NCBI GenBank assembly: GCA_964557005.1 | Contig: CAZKYI010000018.1 | Span: 1 to 14,384 of the forward strand | Source of the DNA: JBECKS01 sp964557005 | Lineage (GTDB): Bacteria > Pseudomonadota > Gammaproteobacteria > Pseudomonadales > JBECKS01 | DNA: 14,384 bases | Direction of reading: 5' to 3' | Shown here: positions 7,275 to 14,329 of the stretch, one piece after another | How positions within the stretch are numbered: the first letter of the stretch is position 1 | How the letters are laid out: every line of letters begins with the position of its first letter | Position numbers and translations under genes: made by a program | Notes under the pieces: model-generated | Seen by the model: only the letters and a program-made list of their open reading frames with translations | Told to the model about the DNA's origin: nothing | Database searches by the model: none

Positions 7275-9435
7275 CCATTGCCTTAAGCGCTTTTCGGCGT
7301 GCATGCAACACTGGTTCGGTATAACCATTCGGTTGCTCTTTTCCTTTTAATACCAGTTCAAGTGCTGCCTGAAACGCAATGTTTTTTTCAAAATCAGGTG
7401 CCATATTGATATAGTTGTTATCACCTGAATTTTGCTTGTCCACAATAACGGCCATACGTTTAAACGTTTCCAGCACTTGTGCTTCATTGCACAAACCGTG
7501 ATACAACCAGTTGGCAATATGTTGACTTGAGATTCTCAGTGTTGCCCTGTCTTCCATCAAACCAACATTGTTAATGTCTGGTACTTTTGAACAGCCTACG
7601 CCTTGATCAATCCAGCGCACCACATAACCAAGAATGCCCTGGACATTGTTATCAAGCTCTGCCTGTATCGCCTGTGCACTCAAGGTTTGATCTTTCTTCA
7701 TCAGCGGAATACTTAAAATATTATCCAGCGAAGCGCGTTGGCGAGTTACCAAACTCTCCTGAATCGCTACAACACAAACCTGATGGTAGTGCATGACATG
7801 CAAGGTAGCCGCAGTAGGCGAAGGCACCCACGCACAACTCGCTCCTGCTTTTGGATGCGCAATTTTTGCCGTCATCATTTCGGCCATTTCATCAGGCTTG
7901 GCCCACATGCCTTTACCAATTTGTGCCTTGCCTTTTAAACCGCAGCGTAATCCTGTATCCACGTTCCAGTCTTCATAGGAAACAATCCACGCTTCAGATT
8001 TCATCTGACCTTTAGCAACCATCGCACCAGCCTGCATACTGGTGTGAATTTCATCACCCGTGCGATCCAGAAAACCGGTATTAATGAAAATCACTCGCTC
8101 TTTTGCCGCGCGAATACATTCCTTTAAATTGATGGTGGTGCGACGTTCTTCGTCCATGATGCCGAGTTTAATCGTGTTTTTTGCCAAACCCAGAGCCTGT
8201 TCAACGCGGCCATATAAGGTATTTGAAAAAGCAACTTCTTCAGGCCCGTGCATTTTCGGTTTAACAATATAAATACTTCCTGTACGACTGTTTTTAAACG
8301 GGCTATTGCCTTTCAAATCGTGCAATGCAATTAAGCTGGTAATCATTGCATCCATGATACCTTCGGGTACTTCCTGATGATGCTTATCAAGAATGGCATC
8401 ATTCGTCATTAAATGACCCACATTTCTTACCAATAACAAACTGCGACCTTGCAGGGTAATAGTTTGACCATCTTTACCTGTGTAATTCCTGTCGGCGTTT
8501 AATTTGCGTGTAAATGCTTTGCCATCTTTTTCAAACGTTTCCTGCAAACTGCCTTTGTTCAAACCTAACCAGTTTCGATAAACGACCACCTTATCTTGTG
8601 CATCAACAGCAGCAACCGAGTCTTCACAATCCTGAATCGTGGTGATTGCAGATTCAATAAAAACATCTTTGACACCTGCACTATGGTCACGCCCAATTGG
8701 GTGTTCCCTGTCAATCTGGATTTCAATATGCAAGCCATTATTTTTTAACAACACTGCTGACGGGTTTTCCTTTTTTCCCTGAAAGCCGTGAAATTGCGCT
8801 TCATCTTTTAAAGTCGTTTCACCGTTGGCAAGTTGAGCGATTAACGCAGCATCACGACAAAAATACTGTGTGACCTCAGCGTGAGAAGCATCTTTCAGTG
8901 GAAAATTTTTATCGAGAAAATGCGCCGCATAGGCAATCACTTTCTCACCTCTTTTCTTGTTATAGGAACCCGTTTTTTCAGCGCCATCACTTTCAGGAAT
9001 CACATCAGTTCCATAGAGTGCATCATACAAGCTTCCCCAACGGGCATTGGCTGCATTCAATGAAAAACGTGCATTATTGATGGGCACTACCAACTGTGGC
9101 CCTGCAATTTTTGCAATCTCATCATCGACATTTTCAGGATTCACCTGAAAATCATCGCCTTCAACTAACAAATAGCCAATTTCAAGCAAATAGTTTTTAT
9201 AGGATTCAAAACTTGCATCTTTATGTTCACGATGCCATTGATCCAGCTTCTGTTGAAAATCATCACGCTTGGCTAGCAATGCCTTATTCACTGGAGCCAG
9301 ATCGTGAATAATGTCGGAAAAACTTTTCCAGAAATATTCCACACTGATGCCTGTACCAGAAATAGCTTCTTCATTGATAAAATCAAAAAGAATTTTTTCA
9401 ATGTGTAATCCAGAATGACTGATACGTTCACTCAT
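7264..9435 (-). CDS. glcB: Malate synthase G
   Basis: GlcB condenses glyoxylate with acetyl-CoA to form malate, serving the glyoxylate bypass or glycolate use. The 723-residue length equals that of E. coli malate synthase G and separates it from the shorter A form (AceB). Motifs seen: LLVRNVGHLM with Arg337 (equivalent of catalytic Arg338), DEERRT at 428-433 with the metal-ligand region, KPKMHGPEEVAF at 392-403, and MEDRATLRISSQHIANW with Asp629 (catalytic base position). The ATG at 9435 follows a GAAAGAGAG ribosome-binding stretch. No isocitrate lyase or glycolate oxidase gene is nearby. A candidate extended -10 and a perfect palindrome lie upstream. The 3' end overlaps purB by 11 bases. Confidence 0.98.
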   Translation of the reverse strand: MSERISHSGLHIEKILFDFINEEAISGTGISVEYFWKSFSDIIHDLAPVNKALLAKRDDFQQKLDQWHREHKDASFESYKNYLLEIGYLLVEGDDFQVNPENVDDEIAKIAGPQLVVPINNARFSLNAANARWGSLYDALYGTDVIPESDGAEKTGSYNKKRGEKVIAYAAHFLDKNFPLKDASHAEVTQYFCRDAALIAQLANGETTLKDEAQFHGFQGKKENPSAVLLKNNGLHIEIQIDREHPIGRDHSAGVKDVFIESAITTIQDCEDSVAAVDAQDKVVVYRNWLGLNKGSLQETFEKDGKAFTRKLNADRNYTGKDGQTITLQGRSLLLVRNVGHLMTNDAILDKHHQEVPEGIMDAMITSLIALHDLKGNSPFKNSRTGSIYIVKPKMHGPEEVAFSNTLYGRVEQALGLAKNTIKLGIMDEERRTTINLKECIRAAKERVIFINTGFLDRTGDEIHTSMQAGAMVAKGQMKSEAWIVSYEDWNVDTGLRCGLKGKAQIGKGMWAKPDEMAEMMTAKIAHPKAGASCAWVPSPTAATLHVMHYHQVCVVAIQESLVTRQRASLDNILSIPLMKKDQTLSAQAIQAELDNNVQGILGYVVRWIDQGVGCSKVPDINNVGLMEDRATLRISSQHIANWLYHGLCNEAQVLETFKRMAVIVDKQNSGDNNYINMAPDFEKNIAFQAALELVLKGKEQPNGYTEPVLHARRKALKAMARQ

Positions 9436-9471
9436 ATAAAACTCTCTTTCAGTATAAAAAAATAAAACGGG

Positions 9472-9480
9472 ATTCTAGCA
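9472..9480 (-). promoter_or_regulatory. Candidate extended -10 promoter of glcB
   Basis: On the minus strand TGCTAGAAT combines an extended TGn element with a -10 hexamer matching 5 of 6 positions, about 37 bases upstream of the glcB ATG. No good -35 hexamer is found 16-18 bases upstream, which the extended -10 may compensate for. A palindrome occupies the -35 to -10 spacer region. Confidence 0.45.
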
Positions 9481-9482
9481 TG

Positions 9483-9496
9483 TGCCTGTACAGGCA
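9483..9496. promoter_or_regulatory. Perfect 14-base palindrome, candidate operator of glcB
   Basis: TGCCTGTACAGGCA is fully self-complementary and starts 2 bases upstream of the extended -10 of glcB, a position where a bound protein would block RNA polymerase. The GTAC core is compatible with a dimeric repressor such as a GntR-family protein, but the regulator is unknown; the neighbouring LysR-type protein is another possibility. Confidence 0.45.
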
Positions 9497-9517
9497 TTTC
9501 ATTTAAGTCGGGCATAC

Positions 9518-9534
9518 TCACCATTCAGGTGAAT
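9518..9534. repeat. Two overlapping short inverted repeats between lysR and glcB
   Basis: TCACC-ATTCA-GGTGA (9518-9532) and ATTCA-GG-TGAAT (9523-9534) share bases, so only one can be bound or folded at a time. They lie 83 bases or more upstream of glcB and just after the lysR stop. There is no T-run, so neither is an intrinsic terminator. The second could be a protein-binding half of the glcB control region. Confidence 0.3.
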
Positions 9535-9561
9535 TATCAAAATGCAAATCTGATCAAAAAA

Positions 9562-10509
9562 TCAAGCAGATGTACTCACTTGTTTTCCCACATGGGTAAT
9601 TAAACGACGTAACCATTGATGGGCAGGATTATTATGAAGCAAAGGGCTCCATGCCATTTTCAGTTCAAATTCAGGAATAAAAAATGGCGGTTCATGAATG
9701 AGCAAATCATGGTAATGCGCTTGCTGGCGTGCAATTTTACTCGGCAGGGTTGCGATTAAATCGTTATTCTGAGCCATCAATGCGGGCATCTGATAATGAC
9801 GAGTAAACACTGAAATTTTTCTTTTTTGACCAATTCTTTGTAACGCCTGATCTATCCAGCCCAAACCACCCGAGTTTTTGGGATTCACACCAAAACCAAC
9901 GCCCATACCTGTCTTGCTTACCCAGATGTGTTGCGCTTCCAAATAGGATTTCAGATTAAAATGTTTCGCCGCTGGATTTTTTTTATTCATGATGCAGGAA
10001 AAAGAATCTTTCCAGATGGTGACCGAATGAAATGATTGAGGAATATCATTAAAGCGATTGATTGCCATATCCACCTTGCCCTGTTCCATGTCGGTATAAC
10101 TCACATCACTGGGTGTCAAAAAATCCAGAATGATGTTGGGCGCTTCACTTCTAACCGTTTTTACCAAGGGTGCCAGCAGCGTGGCTTCGGCGTAATCGCT
10201 GGCCATAATCCTGAAAACCCGATCACTTTGATAAGGCACGAACGCCTGCCTTGGTTGCAGCACTTTCTGCATGTCCGCTATCACTGCCGCCACTTTAGGT
10301 TGTAACTCTATTGCCCGCTCGGTGGCCGTCATGCCTTCACTTGAGCGAATCAATAAGGGGTCTTCGAACAAATCCCGCAAGCGCTTGAGGCCATTGCTCA
10401 TCGCAGGTTGGGTAATTCCCAGTTGCTCTGCTGCGCGCGTGACATTTTTTTCCTGAAGCAACACATTGAGGTAAACCAGAAGATTTAAATCGACTCTGGA
10501 GATATTCAT
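9562..10509 (-). CDS. LysR-type transcriptional regulator
   Basis: The 315-residue protein has the LysR N-terminal winged helix-turn-helix: DLNLLVYLNVLLQEKNVTRAA then EQLGITQPAMSNGLKRLRDLF, with the helix-turn-helix at about residues 23-42, followed by DPLLIRSSEGMTATERA. The rest (about 90-300) is the periplasmic-binding-protein-like effector domain. It should activate or repress a target in response to a small molecule. It lies head-to-tail upstream of glcB, not divergent from any gene, so the common LysR rule of a divergent target does not apply; glcB, itself or a distant gene could be the target. An AAGGAT ribosome-binding sequence precedes the ATG at about 10 bases, and the leader has inverted repeats. 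The effector cannot be named. Confidence 0.93.
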   Translation of the reverse strand: MNISRVDLNLLVYLNVLLQEKNVTRAAEQLGITQPAMSNGLKRLRDLFEDPLLIRSSEGMTATERAIELQPKVAAVIADMQKVLQPRQAFVPYQSDRVFRIMASDYAEATLLAPLVKTVRSEAPNIILDFLTPSDVSYTDMEQGKVDMAINRFNDIPQSFHSVTIWKDSFSCIMNKKNPAAKHFNLKSYLEAQHIWVSKTGMGVGFGVNPKNSGGLGWIDQALQRIGQKRKISVFTRHYQMPALMAQNNDLIATLPSKIARQQAHYHDLLIHEPPFFIPEFELKMAWSPLLHNNPAHQWLRRLITHVGKQVSTSA

Positions 10510-10520
10510 AAAATCTATAT

Positions 10521-10557
10521 CCTTGGCAGTTTATATAATTCAGCGATTATGCCGAGG
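10521..10557. promoter_or_regulatory. Inverted repeats in the lysR leader, possible autoregulatory site
   Basis: CCTTGGCA (10521-10528) and TGCCGAGG (10550-10557) form 8-base arms with one mismatch, 21 bases apart. Between and touching them is a perfect pair ATAAT/ATTAT (10535-10539 and 10546-10550) 6 bases apart. LysR-type proteins often bind such AT-rich interrupted palindromes upstream of their own gene. The site starts 11 bases before the lysR ATG. The region also holds TATATA, a possible -10. Confidence 0.35.
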
Positions 10558-10574
10558 CTAAAAATACAAGGCAA

Positions 10575-11498
10575 TTATAAATTTTCTGCGGAAATTCTAC
10601 GGGTTTCGGCACTTGCCTCAAACCAACTGCTCCATAGAGGATCGCTACCTGCTGCGAATCTTTGCACCTGTGATGAATCCAGGTTTGAATTTACTGGCCT
10701 TGAATCTGCCAGCAGAGAAAGTGAGGAGAAATCAAATAATTCACGGTCGGCCAGTTGGCTTGGTCGCACATTCTGAATCGCTCTGAAAATCGTTTCTACC
10801 CTGCCCGGATGTGTGCGCTCCCAATGGTGCAGCATTTCCTTAATCACCTGTCGCTGAAGATTCTCCTGAGAACCACACAAATTGCAGGGAATGATGGGGA
10901 ATTGCTTGATTTCAGCATAAGCCTCCAAATCACTTTCCTTGCAATAAGCCAATGGACGAATCAGCACATTTTCACCATCATCACTTAACAGTTTAGGCGG
11001 CATGGCTTTTAACTGGCCTGCAAAAAACAAATTCAGGAAAAGTGTTTCCACAATGTCATCACGATGATGCCCCAAGGCTATTTTGGTAATGCCATTTGCC
11101 TTGGCAAAACTGTACAGATTTCCCCTTCTCAAACGCGAACATAAGGAACAGGTTGATTTACCCTCAGGCACCAAAGCCTTGACCACTGAATAGGTATCTT
11201 CCTCGATCACGTGAAAATCAACGCCCTTTTCTCTTAAATAAGTTGGAAGCACATGTTCAGGAAAACCTGGCTGCTTTTGATCAAGATTCACAGCAATAAT
11301 GGAAAATTCAATCGGTGCGGTTTTTTGCAAATGCAAAAGAATTTCAAGCATGGCATAAGAATCTTTACCACCCGACAAGCAAGCCATCACCTTGTCACCC
11401 GCTTCAATCATATTGAAATCGATAATCGCCTTGCCGACATTTCTGCGCAGGCGTTTTTCCAGCTTGTTGGCGTTGAGTTTTTCTTTTCTGGTATTCAT
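10575..11498 (-). CDS. ttcA: tRNA 2-thiocytidine biosynthesis protein
   Basis: TtcA makes 2-thiocytidine at position 32 of some tRNAs, activating the base with ATP and using an oxygen-sensitive iron-sulfur cluster. The 307-residue protein has the ATP pyrophosphatase motif SGGKDS at residues 42-47 and the two cysteine pairs CSLC (117-120) and CNLC (205-208) that supply cluster ligands. GHHRDDIVETLFLNLFF is also typical. The ATG at 11498 has no strong ribosome-binding site. The C-terminus beyond about residue 255 is variable in the family. The gene starts only 28 bases after the terminator of the acyl-CoA dehydrogenase operon, leaving little room for a separate promoter. It encodes the second tRNA thiolation enzyme of the window besides MnmA. 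Confidence 0.97.
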   Translation of the reverse strand: MNTRKEKLNANKLEKRLRRNVGKAIIDFNMIEAGDKVMACLSGGKDSYAMLEILLHLQKTAPIEFSIIAVNLDQKQPGFPEHVLPTYLREKGVDFHVIEEDTYSVVKALVPEGKSTCSLCSRLRRGNLYSFAKANGITKIALGHHRDDIVETLFLNLFFAGQLKAMPPKLLSDDGENVLIRPLAYCKESDLEAYAEIKQFPIIPCNLCGSQENLQRQVIKEMLHHWERTHPGRVETIFRAIQNVRPSQLADRELFDFSSLSLLADSRPVNSNLDSSQVQRFAAGSDPLWSSWFEASAETRRISAENL

Positions 11499-11526
11499 GG
11501 ATTAAGTGGTAACTTTTTACGCAGAT

Positions 11527-11556
11527 AAAAAAAAGGCTGGTTGAACCAGCCTTTTT
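11527..11556 (-). terminator. Intrinsic terminator of the acyl-CoA dehydrogenase operon
   Basis: On the minus strand a GGCTGGT/ACCAGCC stem (11551-11545 and 11541-11535) with a 3-base loop is followed by 8 T residues, and the stem can extend by A-T pairs. It lies 19 bases after the TAA of the upstream dehydrogenase gene. Five T residues on the other side would let it work weakly on the plus strand too, but no plus-strand gene ends here. Confidence 0.9.
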
Positions 11557-11574
11557 CGTGATGGATACAGGCTC

Positions 11575-12816
11575 TTACTTTAATTCTTTTGAAGAAAGAC
11601 CCAACACATTTCTTGCAACAATCAGTTGCTGAATTTGTTGAGTACCTTCGAAGATGTCGAGAATTTTAGTATCACGCGCAAATTTTTCCAACAAGTTATC
11701 TACGCTATAGCCCAGACTTTGGCACAACTCCACAGCTTTTAAACTGGCGTGGCTTCCACTACGACCTGCTTTGGCTTTTGCCATTGAAGCTTCCTTGGAG
11801 TTTGGCATTTTATTGTCAGCCATCCATGCTGCTTTCAAAGCCAGCAGTCTCGATGATTCAATATCTGCTTCCATTCGATAAACTTCAGCCTGGGTTGCAC
11901 TGCTGTTTAAAATACGTTTTTTGTAATCGATTTGAACATCTTCCTTGGCTAACAATTTTTTCGCCATATCAATCGAAGCCTGACCAACACCAATCGCCAT
12001 TGCTGCAACCATTGGACGAGTGTTGTCAAAGGTCTGCATCACACCGCCAAAAGCTTGTTTACGCGCTTCTTCAGTATCTGCAACTTCAGCACTCCCCAAG
12101 ATGTTGTCCTTTGGAATACGGCAGTTATTCAAGGAAAAAGCTGCAGTATCCGATGCACGAATACCCATCTTTTTCTCAAGGCGAACAAGCTCCATGCCTG
12201 GTGTTCCCTTTGGCACCACAAACGATTTAATTGCAGCTTTTCCCTTGCTTTTATCCAGAGTTGCCCATACCACAACGGTATTACAACGCTTGCCCGCAGT
12301 GACGAAAATTTTCTCACCATTCAACACCCACTCGTCACCGTCCAGTTCCGCAGTTGTAATAATGCCTGATGAATCAGAACCTGTACTGGGTTCTGTAATC
12401 GCCATACCTGCATAAACTCTTCCAAATCTTGCTTTCTGCTCTGGTGTCGCAACCGAAGCGATAGCCGCATTACCTAAACCCGCACCTGGTAGCGCAAGCA
12501 TCAAGCCACAGCAACCCCACGCAACATTTGAAACCGTAACAACAGCAGTCATCTGACCGCCATTTTTAATTTCTGAACTGCCAGCATCACCACCACCTAA
12601 AAATGAAGACATCATATCGCCTTCGTTTTTATCATCTTTCTTGCTGGAGCCACCGCCTCCACCGCCCATAAGCCCTGCTAATTGATCCAGCTCAGGTATA
12701 TCGGCGTGTTCTAAAGTGTCATATTTTCTGGAAATCGGGCGTAACATCCCTTCAGCCAAACCACGCGTTAGCTGATCCATATTTTTCAAACCTTCTGATA
12801 ATTCTAAATTAATCAT
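11575..12816 (-). CDS. Acyl-CoA dehydrogenase with unusual Gly-rich N-terminal linker
   Basis: This 413-residue FAD enzyme should introduce the alpha-beta double bond in an acyl-CoA, passing electrons to ETF. Family marks: AITEPSTGSDSSG (residues 139-151, FAD and substrate contact), the beta-domain WVLNGEKIFVTAGKRCN, and IFEGTQQIQQL with Glu390 at the usual catalytic-base position. The N-terminal helical domain is odd: after RPISRKYD (27-33) and PELDQLAGLM (41-50), a run of six Gly and then Ser/Lys/Asp/Glu/Gly-rich sequence (51-82) stands where most relatives have the conserved LG..G...PEEYGG.G segment. The frame stays open, so it is not a frameshift. A GAGAGGAT ribosome-binding site precedes the ATG. 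It is second in a two-gene operon, 27 bases after its partner. Substrate unknown. Confidence 0.92.
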   Translation of the reverse strand: MINLELSEGLKNMDQLTRGLAEGMLRPISRKYDTLEHADIPELDQLAGLMGGGGGGSSKKDDKNEGDMMSSFLGGGDAGSSEIKNGGQMTAVVTVSNVAWGCCGLMLALPGAGLGNAAIASVATPEQKARFGRVYAGMAITEPSTGSDSSGIITTAELDGDEWVLNGEKIFVTAGKRCNTVVVWATLDKSKGKAAIKSFVVPKGTPGMELVRLEKKMGIRASDTAAFSLNNCRIPKDNILGSAEVADTEEARKQAFGGVMQTFDNTRPMVAAMAIGVGQASIDMAKKLLAKEDVQIDYKKRILNSSATQAEVYRMEADIESSRLLALKAAWMADNKMPNSKEASMAKAKAGRSGSHASLKAVELCQSLGYSVDNLLEKFARDTKILDIFEGTQQIQQLIVARNVLGLSSKELK

Positions 12817-12843
12817 TTTCTATCCTCTCAGCGTTCGTAGTGG

Positions 12844-13959
12844 TTAAACAGTTGCACAGCCTTCCAGAATTCCCACTGCACGCAGGTTTCTGTACCACAA
12901 TTCAGCGGGATGTTCACGAATGAAACCATGCCCACCGAGTACCTGTATGCCATTACTGCCAATTTCCATTGCTTTTTCAGAGCACAATACATAAGCCAGA
13001 TAAGCTTCACGGAAGTAACTCAAACCTTGCTCTGCTCTGGATGCTGCTTTCCATACCATCAAACGCATGCCTTCCAGTTCGATTGCCATGTTAGCAATCA
13101 TAAAGGCCACTGATTGGCGATAGGCAATCGGCTCACCAAAAGCGACACGCTCGTTGGCATAGGCTACAGTATATTCAAGCACTGCTTCACATACGCCCAA
13201 TGAAAGCGCGCACACACCCAAACGGGAAAGCGCAATCAAGCGATCAAAATCGAGTGATTTTTCGCCTTCTCCCAGTTTGGCCGATGCAGAGACTTTTACA
13301 TTTTCCAAAGTAATGGTTGCTGTATCGATTGGTCGTAAACCCATACTTTTTTTCGATTCAATGGTTAAACCGGCAGCACCTTTCTCAACAATAAAGCCTT
13401 CAATTTGTCCGCCTTTTTCCTGGGCAATCACCAGAATGAATTCTGCACTGCTTCCCAGAATCACATTGCACTTACGACCATTCAGGACATAAGCATCGCC
13501 AGATTTTTCGGCTGTTGTATGCAGTTCACCTGGTTCAAAAGTTGCTCTGGGTTCCATCAACGCAATCGTTGCTGCCTTGAAGCTTTCATCAGCTAGTGGA
13601 GCCAGATATTTTTCCTTTTGAGCTTCAGTTCCGTTATCAATCACTGTATTGATAAAGGCCAAAGGTGTCAGTGCTGCAAGCGCCAGAGAGAAATCACCTT
13701 TACCCAAATCCTCCGCATTCAGCACATTGGAAACTGGTGAACGCGGAATACCTGCACCACCCAATTCTTCAGGAATAGCAATCAGGCTCAAACCCAATTC
13801 AGCGGTTTTATCCAGAAAACCCTCTGGGGTTTCGGCTGCCTCATCAGCATCTCTGCTTAAAGGCTTGATTTCAGATTCGGCAAAGCGCCTCATCGATTCG
13901 CGGGTAATACGCTGCTCTTCGGTCAACGTCAGGTCAAATAAAGAAGCCTGTTCCGACAT
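12844..13959 (-). CDS. Acyl-CoA dehydrogenase, first gene of a pair
   Basis: This 371-residue acyl-CoA dehydrogenase starts at ATG 13959 (MSEQASLFDLTLTEEQ), with AGGAGA about 5 bases upstream; an in-frame TTG at 14022 would add 21 unlikely residues. It keeps the standard N-terminal segment LGLSLIAIPEELGGAG (55-70), the beta-domain YVLNGRKCNV, ANERVAFGEPIAYRQ (269-282, an FAD-contact region) and GGHGFIREHPAELWYRN. Glu366 in ILEGCATV sits where the catalytic Glu usually is, but the protein stops 5 residues later, shorter than most relatives. The residues equivalent to TEP..GSD read MEPRATFEPG (135-144), a changed FAD/substrate loop. With the following, very different dehydrogenase it may form a heteromeric enzyme or two separate activities. 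The substrate is unknown. Confidence 0.92.
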   Translation of the reverse strand: MSEQASLFDLTLTEEQRITRESMRRFAESEIKPLSRDADEAAETPEGFLDKTAELGLSLIAIPEELGGAGIPRSPVSNVLNAEDLGKGDFSLALAALTPLAFINTVIDNGTEAQKEKYLAPLADESFKAATIALMEPRATFEPGELHTTAEKSGDAYVLNGRKCNVILGSSAEFILVIAQEKGGQIEGFIVEKGAAGLTIESKKSMGLRPIDTATITLENVKVSASAKLGEGEKSLDFDRLIALSRLGVCALSLGVCEAVLEYTVAYANERVAFGEPIAYRQSVAFMIANMAIELEGMRLMVWKAASRAEQGLSYFREAYLAYVLCSEKAMEIGSNGIQVLGGHGFIREHPAELWYRNLRAVGILEGCATV

Positions 13960-14020
13960 ACGTTCTCCTGTTGATAATGGGGGTGAAACAATATCTTGTG
14001 GGGGTTTAAAAAGAGGCGAC

Positions 14021-14049
14021 AATATGATTCAAACGTGCGTTTAAATCAA
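14021..14049 (-). promoter_or_regulatory. Promoter with embedded palindromic operator for the acyl-CoA dehydrogenase operon
   Basis: On the minus strand TTGATT (14049-14044) and CATATT (14026-14021) are spaced by exactly 17 bases, giving a start near 14013 and a leader of about 54 bases. A palindrome from 14025 to 14048 (10 of 12 symmetric pairs match; core AAACGTGCGTTT) covers the whole spacer and overlaps both hexamers. The AAAC-N4-GTTT core resembles sites of PsrA-type TetR repressors of fatty-acid oxidation. No regulator gene of this type is in the window. Confidence 0.6.
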
Positions 14050-14127
14050 GGGATTTCAGGACAGCTCCATGTCAGGAAAGGACAAAGTAATAGGGTTTTC
14101 TGGCTATTTTGTTACCGTGAAAACTAC

Positions 14128-14143
14128 ACTTTTTCCAAAAAGT
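14128..14143. repeat. Inverted repeat ACTTTTT-CC-AAAAAGT
   Basis: Perfect 7-base arms around CC. It could be a protein-binding site, or a chance result of high A+T content. The loop of 2 bases is too small for a good RNA hairpin. Confidence 0.35.
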
Positions 14144-14184
14144 AACACTTTTATTTGGTCATACAAAATAACAAACAACTTACA

Positions 14185-14201
14185 TATATCATATTGATAT
14201 A
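14185..14201. repeat. Inverted repeat TATATCA-TAT-TGATATA
   Basis: Perfect 7-base arms with a 3-base spacer, 136 bases upstream of the dehydrogenase promoter. The size and symmetry suit a dimeric DNA-binding protein, but the low complexity of the region weakens the case. Confidence 0.4.
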
Positions 14202-14304
14202 GTTGAAAATATTTATCACGTAATACATCAATAAAAACAAAAGGAACTATTAGCGACAAAATATGTAAATTTATTGTTACTAAATGTTTCAAAAGTTTGC
14301 GTTT

Positions 14305-14329
14305 TTACTGCACAGTGTTACTATGCACA
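14305..14329. repeat. Imperfect direct repeat TTACT(AT)GCACA
   Basis: TTACTGCACA (14305-14314) and TTACTATGCACA (14318-14329) are 13 bases apart start to start, differing by an AT insertion. Spacing near one helical turn could place two copies of a protein on one DNA face. It may belong to the control region of a gene beyond the right edge. Confidence 0.3.

Noticed and set aside
7456..7467. Perfect palindrome ACGTTTAAACGT, similar to the AAAC/GTTT operator
   Set aside because: It lies deep inside the glcB coding sequence, near its 3' end, where the codons for a conserved protein stretch explain it. No promoter is nearby.
9547..9565. TGAT-CAAAAA-ATCA after lysR as a possible terminator
   Set aside because: The stem is only 4 base pairs, A-T rich, and overlaps the end of the lysR coding region; too weak to call.
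12571..12666. Frameshift or assembly error as the cause of the Gly-rich stretch
   Set aside because: The frame is open and in phase with conserved dehydrogenase sequence on both sides, and six Gly are coded by mixed codons, so an error is not needed; kept as a finding instead.
13960..14022. Longer form of the first acyl-CoA dehydrogenase from a TTG at 14022
   Set aside because: ATG 13959 has a good AGGAGA ribosome-binding site and starts at the family N-terminus; the extra 21 residues (SPLFKPPQDIVSPP and so on) match nothing in the family, and the TTG would lie upstream of the predicted transcription start.
14104..14292. 62-codon frame on the minus strand
   Set aside because: No ribosome-binding site, no recognisable family, and low-complexity AT-rich composition; most likely a chance frame.
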